From Novosphingobium resinovorum (GTDB lineage: Bacteria > Pseudomonadota > Alphaproteobacteria > Sphingomonadales > Sphingomonadaceae), in the NCBI RefSeq assembly GCF_001742225.1, contig NZ_CP017076.1, positions 868,001 through 932,000 on the forward strand: a stretch of DNA of 64,000 bases, given 5' to 3'. Of this stretch, positions 19,491 to 27,913 are shown in pieces; the stretch's first letter is position 1, and each line of letters begins with the position of its first letter. Made by a program: the position numbers and the translations under genes. A model generated the notes under the pieces. It was given only the letters and a program-made list of their open reading frames with translations. It had not been told where the DNA came from and did not search any database.

Positions 19491-19503
19491 GTATACGATA
19501 AAT
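19491..19503 (-). promoter_or_regulatory. candidate GntR-type operator, copy 4
   Basis: Read on the minus strand, ATTTATCGTATAC matches the TTRTCGTATA core of copy 1. It lies 13 bp before the ATG of the galactose dehydrogenase. Confidence 0.45.
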
Positions 19504-19515
19504 GTTGCAAAAGGA

Positions 19516-20442
19516 ATGGATGTGGAGCCTATCAAATTAGGTCTCGTCGGGATCGGCAAAATCGCGCGCGACCAGCACCTGCCCGCCATCGCGGGGAATG
19601 ACCGCTTCGTTCTTGCCGCCACCGCCAGCCGGCAAGGCCGTGTCGATGGCGTCCCCGGGTACTACGACATTGCAGAGATGGCTTCCGCCTGTCCGCTTGA
19701 CGCGGTTTCGATCTGCACGCCGCCTGACGGTCGCTACCAGCAGGCGCTCGCCGCGATCGAAGCGGGCCTGCACGTAATGCTCGAAAAGCCGCCTGCCACG
19801 ACGCTTTCTCAGGTCGAGGCACTCGTTGAAGCCGCGCGCGCTGCCGATGTCGCCCTGTTCACCACATGGCACTCGCGCGAGGCGGCAGGCGTCGGCCCGG
19901 CCCGTGCCTGGCTCGCCGACAAGCGTATCGAGGCGGTTCGGATCGATTGGAAAGAAGACATCCGCCGCTGGCATCCGGGTCAGGAGTGGATCTTAGGGCC
20001 CGGCGGTTTCGGCGTGTTCGATCCCGGCATCAACGCGCTGTCGATTACGACCAGCATCTTACCCAACGAACTTTGTGTCGAAAGCGCAACGATGGACGTG
20101 CCTGCGGGCCGCGCTTCGCCGATTGCCGCCAGCGTACAAATGCGCAGTGCCGGCGCTGACGTGCGCGCCGAGTTCGACTTTCTCCAAACCGGCCCGCAGA
20201 CCTGGTCGATCGAAGTCGACACCGACCATGGCACCCTGCGCCTCACGGAGGGAGGCAGCGTGATCCAGCGCCCCGGCGAAAAAGAGCAAACGGATCTCGA
20301 CCTTGAATATGCTCGCCTTTACGAGCGCTTTGCCCACCTTGTTGCCGAGCGGGCGATTGACGTCGATCTTCGGCCGTTGCGTTTGGTGGCCGATACATTC
20401 CTCATCGCCGACCGTCGCAGTGTTTCGGAATTTCTCTTCTGA
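19516..20442 (+). CDS. D-galactose 1-dehydrogenase (Gfo/Idh/MocA family)
   Basis: The enzyme oxidises galactose (or L-arabinose) at C1 to the lactone with NAD(P)+. The 308-residue protein has a Rossmann start ('LGLVGIGKIARDQHLPAI') and 'EKPP' with the catalytic Lys. 'WKEDIRRWHPGQEWI', 'GPGGFGVFDPGINALSI' and 'FLQTGPQTWSIEVDTDHG' are hallmark segments of Pseudomonas galactose dehydrogenase. The same family includes Azospirillum L-arabinose 1-dehydrogenase, which acts on both sugars. The downstream kinase and aldolase favour galactose here. It is the first enzyme of the pathway and completes it within the locus. Confidence 0.9.
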   Translation: MDVEPIKLGLVGIGKIARDQHLPAIAGNDRFVLAATASRQGRVDGVPGYYDIAEMASACPLDAVSICTPPDGRYQQALAAIEAGLHVMLEKPPATTLSQVEALVEAARAADVALFTTWHSREAAGVGPARAWLADKRIEAVRIDWKEDIRRWHPGQEWILGPGGFGVFDPGINALSITTSILPNELCVESATMDVPAGRASPIAASVQMRSAGADVRAEFDFLQTGPQTWSIEVDTDHGTLRLTEGGSVIQRPGEKEQTDLDLEYARLYERFAHLVAERAIDVDLRPLRLVADTFLIADRRSVSEFLF

Positions 20443-21068
20443 ACTTGAGTGGCCTCGCGCCTATCTCACCATGAGGACAGCTGATCGGGCATTTAAAGTT
20501 ATGCAAAGCCGTTAATATCGTACATGGCTATAGTACGGGAGCCCTCTACTCTTCTAGCGGCATCTGTCCCGGTCATGCTGTCAGGTTAAATGCCCCATGT
20601 AACGGAGAGCTTTTTGATCGCCGTAAGTTTCAAGACGTTCTTTGCGAAACGGAATACGTACCGGTAGTCTGCGTTGTCCGAGATGCGCCACACTTATGGG
20701 CAGCTATCGGCCAACCGTGCCAGTGAGCTTGCGTTCCGTCGTTATTGAGCGGCGGAAACGTTTAAGGGCTTAAGGATACGGCGATACGCCTTCGCCAGCC
20801 AATGGCTGGCTTAATCGCGGCCGCGGCTCAGACGCTTGCGCAGATTCCTACTACCGGTTTCGGCGGGAGCAAACGGCCAGTTGGCTATCGGACGGGACCG
20901 GCTATGCGTCGGCAGCCGGCGGCGCATAAGCGGCAGCTATTCCGCCATTCGTCCTCGAAACCCAACGTTCGCCTATTGGCTAGTCCAGGGTATCCAAAAT
21001 GGGACAGCTGCCGGTCCGGACTTGGGAGCGCAAAATCGGCCGCTAAATGACCGACAAGGGCCGCTGCA
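20443..21068. other. 626-bp boundary region without a gene
   Basis: No frame shows a recognisable protein or good ribosome-binding site. The region separates the galactose locus from the IS91 element and ends at that element's hairpin terminus. Confidence 0.5.
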
Positions 21069-21194
21069 CGAACCCGCTGCGCGGGAGTGGTGCCTGTGGT
21101 GAGCTACCCGTGACAACGAGAACGTCCCGCCTGGATTGAGCAGTGCCCGTAACGGGCAGACCCTTTCGGCTCCTTCAATATGAGGAGTCGAACG

Positions 21195-22055
21195 ATGAAC
21201 GAACTTGTTCCGGTTGGCCCGATCAGCCCGCTACGCCAGCGGCTGATCGACGACATGACGATGCGCCGGTTCTCACGCGAGACGCAGCGCAACTACCTGC
21301 GCGACGTCGGGCGGTTTGCGACTTGGCTGGGGCGCTCGCCGCACACCGCGACCGTCGAGGATATCCGGCGGTTCCAGATCGAGCAGCAGGACGCTGGCGT
21401 TCCGGCGCCGACCATGAACAGCATCGTCGCGGCGCTGCGGTTCTTCTTCACCCACACGCTCGACCGCCCCGAGCTCGCGCGCAAGCTGGTCCGCACCGCG
21501 CATGCCCGTAAGATCCCGGTGGTGCTGACCTTGGCCGAGGTGAAGCGGCTGCTCGATGCCACGACCTGCCTCAAGCATCAGGCGGCACTGTCGGTCGCCT
21601 ATGGTGCCGGACTGCGCGTTTCCGAGGTCTCGGCGCTCAAGGTCAGCGACGTCGACAGCAAGCGCATGCTGCTACGGATCGAGCGCGGCAAAGGCGGGCG
21701 GTACCGTAACGCCATGCTGCCCGAAGGCTTGCTCGTGTTGCTACGCGAGTGGTGGCGCGCTGGTCGGCAGCAGGGGATCATGCTTCCGAACGGCTGGCTC
21801 TTCCCGGGCCAGAACGCGACAGTGCCGATCAGCACGCGGCAGCTGTATCGCATCGTCGTCGAGGCGGCCGAGGCAGCCGATATCGCCAAGCGGGTCGGCC
21901 CGCATACCCTGCGGCATAGCTTCGCCACGCACTTGCTCGAAGACGGTGTCGATATCCGCGTCATCCAGGCGCTGCTCGGTCACGCCAAGCTCAACACCAC
22001 TGCCTTTTACACCCAGGTAGCGACCAAGACGATGCGCGCGCATTGCCTCGCCTGA
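21195..22055 (+). pseudogene. tyrosine recombinase of the IS91-type element, 3' end replaced
   Basis: From the ATG at 21195 (AGGAG upstream) the frame encodes an XerC/D-like recombinase with a SAM-like N-domain and a catalytic domain. Catalytic residues are visible in 'GAGLRVSEV' (Arg), 'RGKGGRYRNA' (Lys), 'PHTLRHSFATHLL' (His, Arg), 'LLGHAKLNT' (His) and 'TAFYTQVA' (Tyr). All are intact. After 'VATKTMRA' the reading frame runs into IS sequence and stops. The homologous protein of copy 2 continues for about 22 more residues. Catalysis may survive, but the C-terminal tail is lost. Confidence 0.85.
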
Positions 22056-22086
22056 AATGCCGCATTGCCTCGCCTGAAATGCTCCC
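22043..22086. repeat. 22-bp tandem duplication at the IS left end
   Basis: The unit beginning TTGCCTCGCCTGAAATGC occurs twice, at 22043 and 22065, with only the last few bases differing. It may be a slippage product or the trace of a nested insertion of the same IS end. Confidence 0.8.
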
Positions 22087-22142
22087 GGCAAAGCTGCCGT
22101 TGCCTCATCTAAACTGCTCCCGGCATTGGCCGGGAGGGAACG

Positions 22143-23678
22143 ATGCGGAAGGTGAGCATGGCGACGCGAAGGGAATTGATTGAAGCTGTCGGCGCGCGGT
22201 ATCGCTCGGCCGATCGCGCGAGCAAGGGTAAGGTTCTCGACGAATTCGTCGCGATCACAGGTTTCCACCGGAAGCATGCAATGCGACTCTTGCGTGCGGA
22301 GCCGTTGATCAGGGAAACGACGCGACCGGAGCGCAGGATTTACAACGAGGCGGTGCGCGGAGCGTTGCTCGTGTTATGGGAGGCCAGCGACCGCCTGTGC
22401 GGCAAGCGGTTGCGGCCGCTTATTCCGATTCTGATCGAGGCGATGGAGGGCCATGGCCACCTTGATCTCGATCCGGCGATCAAGGCGAGATTGTTGCAGA
22501 TGAGCCCCGCCACGATTGACCGTATTCTTCGGATCGCGAAAGGAAACAATCAGAAGGTCCGGCGTCGCGGCGTGGCAGGATCCGAACTCAGGCGCAGTGT
22601 TCCGATCCGAACGTTCAGCGACTGGGGAGATCCGGCGCCGGGATATATGGAGGCCGACCTTGTTTCGCATAGCGGCCCGGTGGCGAAAGGGAGCTGGGCG
22701 TGGACGCTAACGTTAACGGATATCGCAACAGGCTGGACCGAATGCGCTCCGCTACTGGTTCGCGAGCAAACGTTGTTGGTGGAGGTCCTCAAGGAACTGC
22801 GCAAGCTGATGCCGTTCCCGTTGCTGGGTTTCGATTCCGACAATGACAGCGTGTTTATCAATGAGACCGTGCGGGATTACTGCGCGGCGACGGAAATCGC
22901 CTTTACCCGCTGCCGTCCCTATCGGAAGAACGATCAGGCTTGGGTCGAGCAGAAGAACGGTTCGGTTGTGCGTCGTCTAGTGGGCTATCGCCGCTTCGAG
23001 GGGCTGGAAGCAGCCGGGTTACTGGCTGAGCTGTATGCGGCGGCGCGTTTGTTCGTGAACTTTTTCCAGCCTTCATTCAAATTGGCGGAAAAGCGCCGCG
23101 ACGGCGCCAAAGTCCACAAACGTTATCACGCTCCCGCGACGCCGTTCCAGCGCCTGATGGATGACCCGCGGACCAACGAGCAGACACGCGAACGGCTACG
23201 GGACCTGGCTGGCAGACTGGATCCGGTTCGACTGCTGCGAGATATCCGGACCGCGCAGCAGAAACTGGTGGTCCTGGCCGACGCCGTCGTCTTGGCAAAT
23301 CCGAACGAAACGTCACCCCCACCGCTGGGGGCCTTCCTCTTGAGCCTGAAAGCTTTATGGCAGAATGGTGAGGCGCGGCCCACGGCCGTTGATAAGGCGC
23401 CGCGCAAGCGAGAGCGGCGCCGGCCGGATCCACTGCTTCAGGTTACCGACCAGTTGAAGGCCTGGTTCGAAGAGGAGCCTTGGCGTACCGGGCGCGAGTT
23501 GCTGGAGAAATTGCAGGCCCAGCAGCCGGACATTTACCCAGACGGCCTTCTGCGAACTATCCAGCGCCGGTTGAAAGGTTGGCGTACCGAACACGCGCGC
23601 GCACTTGTGTTCAGCCACTCTTCCGGACAGGCCAGCGCCACGCCAGTCGACGCGGAAACCATTCTTACGGCGATGTGA
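22143..23678 (+). CDS. DDE (rve-fold) transposase, ISNCY-like
   Basis: The 511-residue protein has an N-terminal helix-turn-helix region ('VAITGFHRKHAMRLLR') and a retroviral-integrase-fold core. Acidic residues stand in 'GYMEADLVSH' (first Asp), 'LLGFDSDNDSVF' (second Asp) and 'QAWVEQKNG' (Glu). A long basic C-terminal region follows. GGGAGGGA lies 7 bp before the ATG. It is homologous to the transposase at 42710-44179 but clearly diverged from it. The family name is uncertain: such proteins are often filed as ISNCY or simply 'integrase catalytic domain'. The frame is intact. Confidence 0.85.
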   Translation: MRKVSMATRRELIEAVGARYRSADRASKGKVLDEFVAITGFHRKHAMRLLRAEPLIRETTRPERRIYNEAVRGALLVLWEASDRLCGKRLRPLIPILIEAMEGHGHLDLDPAIKARLLQMSPATIDRILRIAKGNNQKVRRRGVAGSELRRSVPIRTFSDWGDPAPGYMEADLVSHSGPVAKGSWAWTLTLTDIATGWTECAPLLVREQTLLVEVLKELRKLMPFPLLGFDSDNDSVFINETVRDYCAATEIAFTRCRPYRKNDQAWVEQKNGSVVRRLVGYRRFEGLEAAGLLAELYAAARLFVNFFQPSFKLAEKRRDGAKVHKRYHAPATPFQRLMDDPRTNEQTRERLRDLAGRLDPVRLLRDIRTAQQKLVVLADAVVLANPNETSPPPLGAFLLSLKALWQNGEARPTAVDKAPRKRERRRPDPLLQVTDQLKAWFEEEPWRTGRELLEKLQAQQPDIYPDGLLRTIQRRLKGWRTEHARALVFSHSSGQASATPVDAETILTAM

Positions 23679-23818
23679 CGGATTGCCGTTCCGCCTCGCC
23701 TACGGCTCAGCTGCACGGCAATCCGTCCCATGCAATGGCAATGATGCTCGAGGGCCTGTAAGGAACAATTACGTGAGGCAACGGTCGCGCCGTTCGGGAA
23801 CGTTCTTTCGTGAGGCAA

Positions 23819-24907
23819 CACGGATCATCATCCAATTTGTCGCGCTACAGGCGGCCACGTCGAGGCCTGCGAGGACTGCGGCCATTGGCGTGTCGCCTAT
23901 AACAGCTGTCGCAACCGGCACTGTCCCAAGTGCCAGGGCGCTGCCGCGTGCACCTGGCTCGCCGACCGCGAGGCCGACCTGCTGCCGGTCGGCTACTTCC
24001 ACGTGGTCTTCACCCTGCCGGCCGAGGTCGGCGCCATCGCCTTCCATAACAAGGCGCTGATCTACGATCTGCTGTTCCGCGCGGCGTCGGAGACGATGCA
24101 GATCATCGCCGCGGACCCGAAGCATCTCGGCGCACGGATCGGCATCACCGCCGTGCTCCACACCTGGGCTCGGCGCTGACCCACCACCCGCACATCCACA
24201 TGATTGTCCCCGGCGGCGGCATCGCGCTAGACGGCACGCGCTGGGTCTCGGCGCGTCCGGCGTTCCTGTTGCCGGTACGCGTGCTCGGCGCGCTGTTCCG
24301 CCGCCTGTTCCTCACACGACTGCTCGCGCTCTACGATGCTGGCCTGCTCGCCTTCTTCGGCAGCATGGCGCATCTCGCCGAACGGCGCGCATTCCTGCGC
24401 CACCTGTCGCCGGTCCGCAAAAAGCGCTGGGTGGTCTATGCCAAGCCGCCATTCGCCGGGCCCGAAGCGGTCCTCGCCTATCTGTCGCGCTACACTCACC
24501 GCGTCGCCATCTCGAACAGCCGCCTTCTCCGCTTCGACGAGGACGGCGTCACCTTCCGCTACAAGGACTATCGCCGCGGCGGCGCCGACCGGCAGCAGGT
24601 GATGACGCTTGGTGCCGACGAGTTCATCCGCCGCTTCCTGCTCCACGACTTGCCCAAGGGCTTTCACCGCATCCGCCATTATGGCCTGCTCGCCAGCGGT
24701 ATGCGCAAGGACAGTCTTGAACGGGCCCGCCAACTGCTCGCGATCGCGCCGCCTGCTGGCGATGACATGCCCGCCGAACCGCCAGATGCCCGGCCGCCGT
24801 GCTCGTGCTGCGGTGGACGCATGATCGTCATCGAGATCCTGGAACGCCGGTACCAGCCTCGCGCGCCTCCATGCTTCGCAGCATCATCCGAGAGACAGGC
24901 GTCGTGA
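23819..24907 (+). pseudogene. IS91-family HUH transposase, N-truncated and frameshifted
   Basis: Starting right after the IS end, the frame encodes 'GGHVEACEDCGHW' and 'NRHCPKCQGAAA' (zinc-binding region), equivalent to about residue 46 onward of the intact copy 2 protein. At about 24166, in 'CACCTGGGCTCGG', one G is missing relative to the TGG-GGC-TCG expected from copy 2. The frame changes and then continues as 'LTHHPHIHMIVPGGG' to a stop at 24907. The first 45 or so residues were lost at the insertion of the DDE-type IS. This copy cannot make a working transposase. Confidence 0.9.
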
Positions 24908-25465
24908 CCCGGCACGGCACATCATCGACAGACCCCGTGACGACCACGCTCCCGGGAAGGCCGGAGTCTGCTTCCCGCCTGTCAAAAAACGGACGCCAAC
25001 TGCCCGAAAGCGGACCGTCCGACCGTGAGCGACCTTCGCGACCGCCGGAAAGCAGACCGTCCGCTTTCAAATACGTCCGCTTATCCGCTGCGCCCGCCAC
25101 AGCCCAGAGCCGCCCAAAGTCGAAATCCCCATAGACCATCGCGCGGGGCCCGCGGGTTCGGGCACCGCCGACTTTCCGACGCCTCTCGGCGTCCGAAACT
25201 CTAAACGATAGCGGAATGGCGGCTTACCGGCTCAGATCGGCGGATAGCTGCCCGTCGCCTTCGGTTTGGGGCATCGCCGACAAAAGAAATTCCCTGCCGG
25301 TCGGCCATCGCCCCATTGCGGGCCTTTATGATTGCTGCTGCTACGTTGTTCATATTCTACCGGAGCGAACCTACATGCGCCTAGTTGACGCTATAAACAC
25401 GATGACCCCAGCCTATCTGACGATCTTGTCGAGGGGCTATTCGGTGCGGTCCGAAAGGCGGACTA
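24908..25465. other. IS91 3' tail and flanking region without a gene
   Basis: The first 233 bp belong to the IS91 element, ending near 25140. The rest, rich in short GC-biased repeats, shows no supported gene. Confidence 0.5.
25006..25063 (+). repeat. direct repeat in the IS91 tail
   Basis: GAAAGCGGACCGTCCG (25006-25021) recurs as GAAAGCAGACCGTCCG (25048-25063), one mismatch in 16 and 42 bp apart. It lies between the transposase stop and the element end and could be part of the transposase recognition region. Confidence 0.6.
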
Positions 25466-25609
25466 ATGTTCGCGGAACGTGCGGAAAACTCGTTCGCAGC
25501 CGACGGCCCTGTCGCTCTTCTCGGTTTGATAGCGATGGCGGAAGCTAGAGGCGAGGCATGGCAGGCTTCTGATGAAGAGATCGACAATTTTGTCCAACTC
25601 TTTGGTTAG
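25466..25609 (+). CDS. possible 47-residue acidic protein
   Basis: The ORF begins 'MFAERAENSFAADG' and ends 'EEIDNFVQLFG'. Its composition is protein-like and acidic, unlike the surrounding noise, but the ribosome-binding site is weak and no family is recognised. It may be the tail of a larger gene cut off by the IS cluster. Confidence 0.25.
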   Translation: MFAERAENSFAADGPVALLGLIAMAEARGEAWQASDEEIDNFVQLFG

Positions 25610-25807
25610 TTTTCCAGCGCCTGCCCTCCACCCATCATAGCCGCTGACGGTGGATATCTACACGCCTGGAAGCAGCCGGGCCGCTTTACGCGGCCACGCG
25701 ATGCCATCGGCAATCCCGCACGGCGAGGAAGGGTGATGGGGTGGACGCCCCCCGACGGCATCGATGTGCCATAGTGGAGGTGTTGAACACCACTTGAGGA
25801 GGCGTCC

Positions 25808-26839
25808 GTGTCGGAAGTTACCACAATCGGTTTGGATATCGCCAAGAATGTTTTCCATGCGCATGGCGCGGATGCGCGTGGGCGAGCGTTGTTCAGTCGC
25901 AAAATTAGCCGCACCAAGCTGCTGGAGTTCTTTGCCAAGCAGCCGCGGTGCACGGTGGCGCTCGAGGCCTGCGGAGGCGCGCATCACTGGGGCCGCGAAT
26001 TCACGGGGCTAGGGCATGACGTGAAGCTCATTCCTCCAGCTTACGTGAAGCCGTTCGTGAAGCGACATAAAAACGATGCGGTAGATGCCGAGGCGATCTG
26101 CGAGGCGGCGCAGCGGCCAAACATGCGGTTTGTGGCGATCAGGAGCGAAGAACAACAAGCGTCCGGCCTGGTGTTCCGGACCCGCGATCTGCTGGTGCGT
26201 CAGCGTACGCAACTTATCAATGCAATCCGAGGGCACCTCACTGAGTATGGCTGGGTGGCGCCAAAGGGGCCGTCGCACGTTGCGATGCTTGGTGACCTGC
26301 TCGAAGACGAGATTGGCTCTTCGCTTCCTGAGGCAGCCAAGGCGATGTTTCGCACGATGCTAGATCTTTTGGAGGAACTGAACGACAGGATCGGTGATCT
26401 CGACAAAGAGATCGCACGGCGAGCACGCGAGGATGCGATCGCGCGACAGCTCATGACGATCCCTGGCGTGGGCCCGATCACGGCCACCGCTATCGCGGCG
26501 CTGGCCCCGCCGGCCGAGACCTTTGCAAAGGGGCGCGACTTTGCCGCCTGGCTCGGTCTCGCACCTCGGCAATTGTCGACGGGAGGCAAACAGAAGCTGG
26601 GCTCGATCACGAAGATGGGCGAGCGAACACTCAGGCGGCTACTCATCATCGGTAGCAGCGCTGTCGTGCTACAGGCGAGCAAACGAGGCGCTCCGGCAGG
26701 ATCATGGCTCGAACAGATGCTGGCCAGGAAGCCGCGCATGTTGGTGACCGTCGCGCTTGCCAACAAGACTGCGCGGATCATCTGGGCGTTGCTCATGAGC
26801 GAAGAGGATTACAGAGTTCCGGTCGCAACTGCGGCGTAA
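25808..26839 (+). CDS. IS110-family DEDD transposase
   Basis: The 343-residue protein starts at GTG with AGGAGG upstream. The N-terminal RuvC-like DEDD domain shows 'TIGLDIAKNVFHAHG' (first Asp), 'ALEACGGAHHW' (Glu) and 'HKNDAVDAEAICEA' (two Asp). The C-terminal transposase_20 domain shows 'LMTIPGVGPITATAI' and 'FAAWLGLAPRQLSTGGKQKLGSI', including the conserved Ser-Thr region. The frame is intact. It catalyses a recombinase-like insertion that recent work on the family shows to be guided by an element-encoded RNA. Confidence 0.92.
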   Translation: MSEVTTIGLDIAKNVFHAHGADARGRALFSRKISRTKLLEFFAKQPRCTVALEACGGAHHWGREFTGLGHDVKLIPPAYVKPFVKRHKNDAVDAEAICEAAQRPNMRFVAIRSEEQQASGLVFRTRDLLVRQRTQLINAIRGHLTEYGWVAPKGPSHVAMLGDLLEDEIGSSLPEAAKAMFRTMLDLLEELNDRIGDLDKEIARRAREDAIARQLMTIPGVGPITATAIAALAPPAETFAKGRDFAAWLGLAPRQLSTGGKQKLGSITKMGERTLRRLLIIGSSAVVLQASKRGAPAGSWLEQMLARKPRMLVTVALANKTARIIWALLMSEEDYRVPVATAA

Positions 26840-27060
26840 GCCACAGCGGACCAGGGGTCGTCGGAGGACGTAGTCGGTCGAAGGAGGGTATGGCACAACA
26901 GTCGGCGAGACGGGGCTGGAAGAACCAGTGCTAACCACCGTGCCACATGCACGCTTAGGGTGAAGTGGTTCCAGTCCGCGAACTCCCATACGGGCCCGCA
27001 GCCTCTGGTGCTGCATCAGAGGCCGGACAGATGGCAGCATCCGACTACGTGCCTGATCTC
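26840..27060 (+). other. IS110 non-coding end, candidate guide (bridge/seek) RNA region
   Basis: No ORF with protein-like content is present. The stretch follows the transposase and is GC-rich with several short inverted pairs. In IS1111-type elements the guide RNA is encoded downstream of the transposase, so this is the place to expect it. The RNA fold itself was not computed. Confidence 0.35.
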
Positions 27061-27119
27061 CTAAATACCGCTTGCGTTCGTGCGGGCGTCCACAGATGGG
27101 AAGCAGACCTCGCCAGCAT

Positions 27120-27380
27120 CTAAAATGGCAATTCCAGTCCGTGCTCGCGCATTACTTTCGCATAGAAATCCACGCGAGCCTGAAGGTCATCCGCTAACTC
27201 TTTCACGTCATGCCAAAGGTCTGAATCTGGCTCAGCATTCGCGAGCGCGTTAGCGGCCATAACGCTCAGACTATTCAGCGTATCGCCTTGGATCAGCATG
27301 CCGGGAAATTTTCGGCTTGGATGCCGAATTATCGCTGCGTTGCTGGCGTCAGAGTAAATTTCCAAGGCATCTGTTTTCAT
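27120..27380 (-). CDS. DUF6959-like small protein
   Basis: From the ATG at 27380 the protein has 86 residues, 'MKTDALEIYSDASNAAIIRH' to 'REHGLELPF'. The central 'RKFPGMLIQGDTLNSL' and the helical second half ending 'HGLxLPx' match what I remember of the DUF6959 family, whose function is unknown. An upstream in-frame ATG would add an Arg-rich tail that is not part of the family. It lies alone between two mobile elements. Confidence 0.65.
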   Translation of the reverse strand: MKTDALEIYSDASNAAIIRHPSRKFPGMLIQGDTLNSLSVMAANALANAEPDSDLWHDVKELADDLQARVDFYAKVMREHGLELPF

Positions 27381-27682
27381 AACGCCGTAAGATGGCGGTC
27401 GAAATTGATGACCGCAATGGGGGCGTCTGCAGAACGACGGTTTTTCTCCCGCCTGATGGCGCCGCACTTCCTGAACGAATGACCGCTTACCGGCGCGCGA
27501 AACGCCCCTGGACGCCCGCAAAGGGCGCGTTGCTGCCCTCCGACGGAAGCCTTCTGCAATCCTGTGAATGGCCGCATTTCTAGGGCAAGTTCTCGAAAGC
27601 CGCCCTTCCGAAAAGTCGAAGGGTTTCGGGCGCCGTCAGGCGTACGTAAACCCGGACATGTACGACCCGCGGATGGTTCAGA
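27381..27682. other. 302-bp region without a supported gene
   Basis: It lies between the DUF6959-like gene and the end of IS91 copy 2. Only short frames with no recognisable features are present. Confidence 0.5.
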
Positions 27683-27913
27683 GATGAGCTATGGGGGTTT
27701 CAGCTTCGGCGCGGTCTGGAGCCTTCCGGGCATCGTTGTCGGCTCGGGTATTGGGCCGCCATTGATGCAAGGCGATCGTGATCGGTGACGTTCCTGAGGG
27801 ACTTTTATTCGGCGCCAGGCGACTCTTCTCGCGGCAAGTGGCGGTGGGCGCGAGTGCGCTCGTGTCCCGCAACTCAGGTTTTGCGGGAGGGATGGCAGTC
27901 GAGCCATGCCGGG

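Larger units (their letters stand above)
22043..23818 (+). mobile_element. ISNCY-like DDE insertion sequence, copy 1
   Basis: Each end has two spaced copies of TTGCCTC(A/G) followed by a TG(C/T)TCCC-like box. At the left these are 22065-22072 and 22100-22107; at the right they are the inverted copies ending at 23781 and 23818. The left outer motif is tandemly repeated (22043 and 22065). A related element with the same end design lies at 42548-44277. No target duplication is evident, because flanking IS91 sequence is missing on both sides. Confidence 0.75.
21069..25140 (+). mobile_element. IS91-type element with tyrosine recombinase, copy 1 (defective)
   Basis: The 5' end carries CGAACCCGCTGCGCGGG, and the 3' end carries GAAATCCCCATAGACCATC. 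Both have close counterparts at the ends of copy 2 (30148 and 27683). The order is recombinase gene, then HUH transposase gene. Here a DDE-type IS sits between them and has replaced the end of the first and the start of the second. The transposase also carries a frameshift. The boundaries were set by comparing the two copies. Confidence 0.7.
25742..27060 (+). mobile_element. IS110-family (IS1111-like) insertion sequence
   Basis: The element holds one DEDD transposase gene followed by about 220 bp of non-coding sequence, the arrangement seen in the IS1111 subgroup. GGACGCC near 25743 and GGCGTCC just before the start codon form a left-end inverted pair. The boundaries are approximate, because IS110 elements lack ordinary terminal repeats and target duplications. 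Confidence 0.65.

Noticed and set aside
25216..25548. 110-residue ORF between the IS91 and IS110 elements
   Set aside because: Low-complexity, Cys/Ser/Arg-scattered composition and no ribosome-binding site; an overlapping 47-residue frame looks more protein-like.
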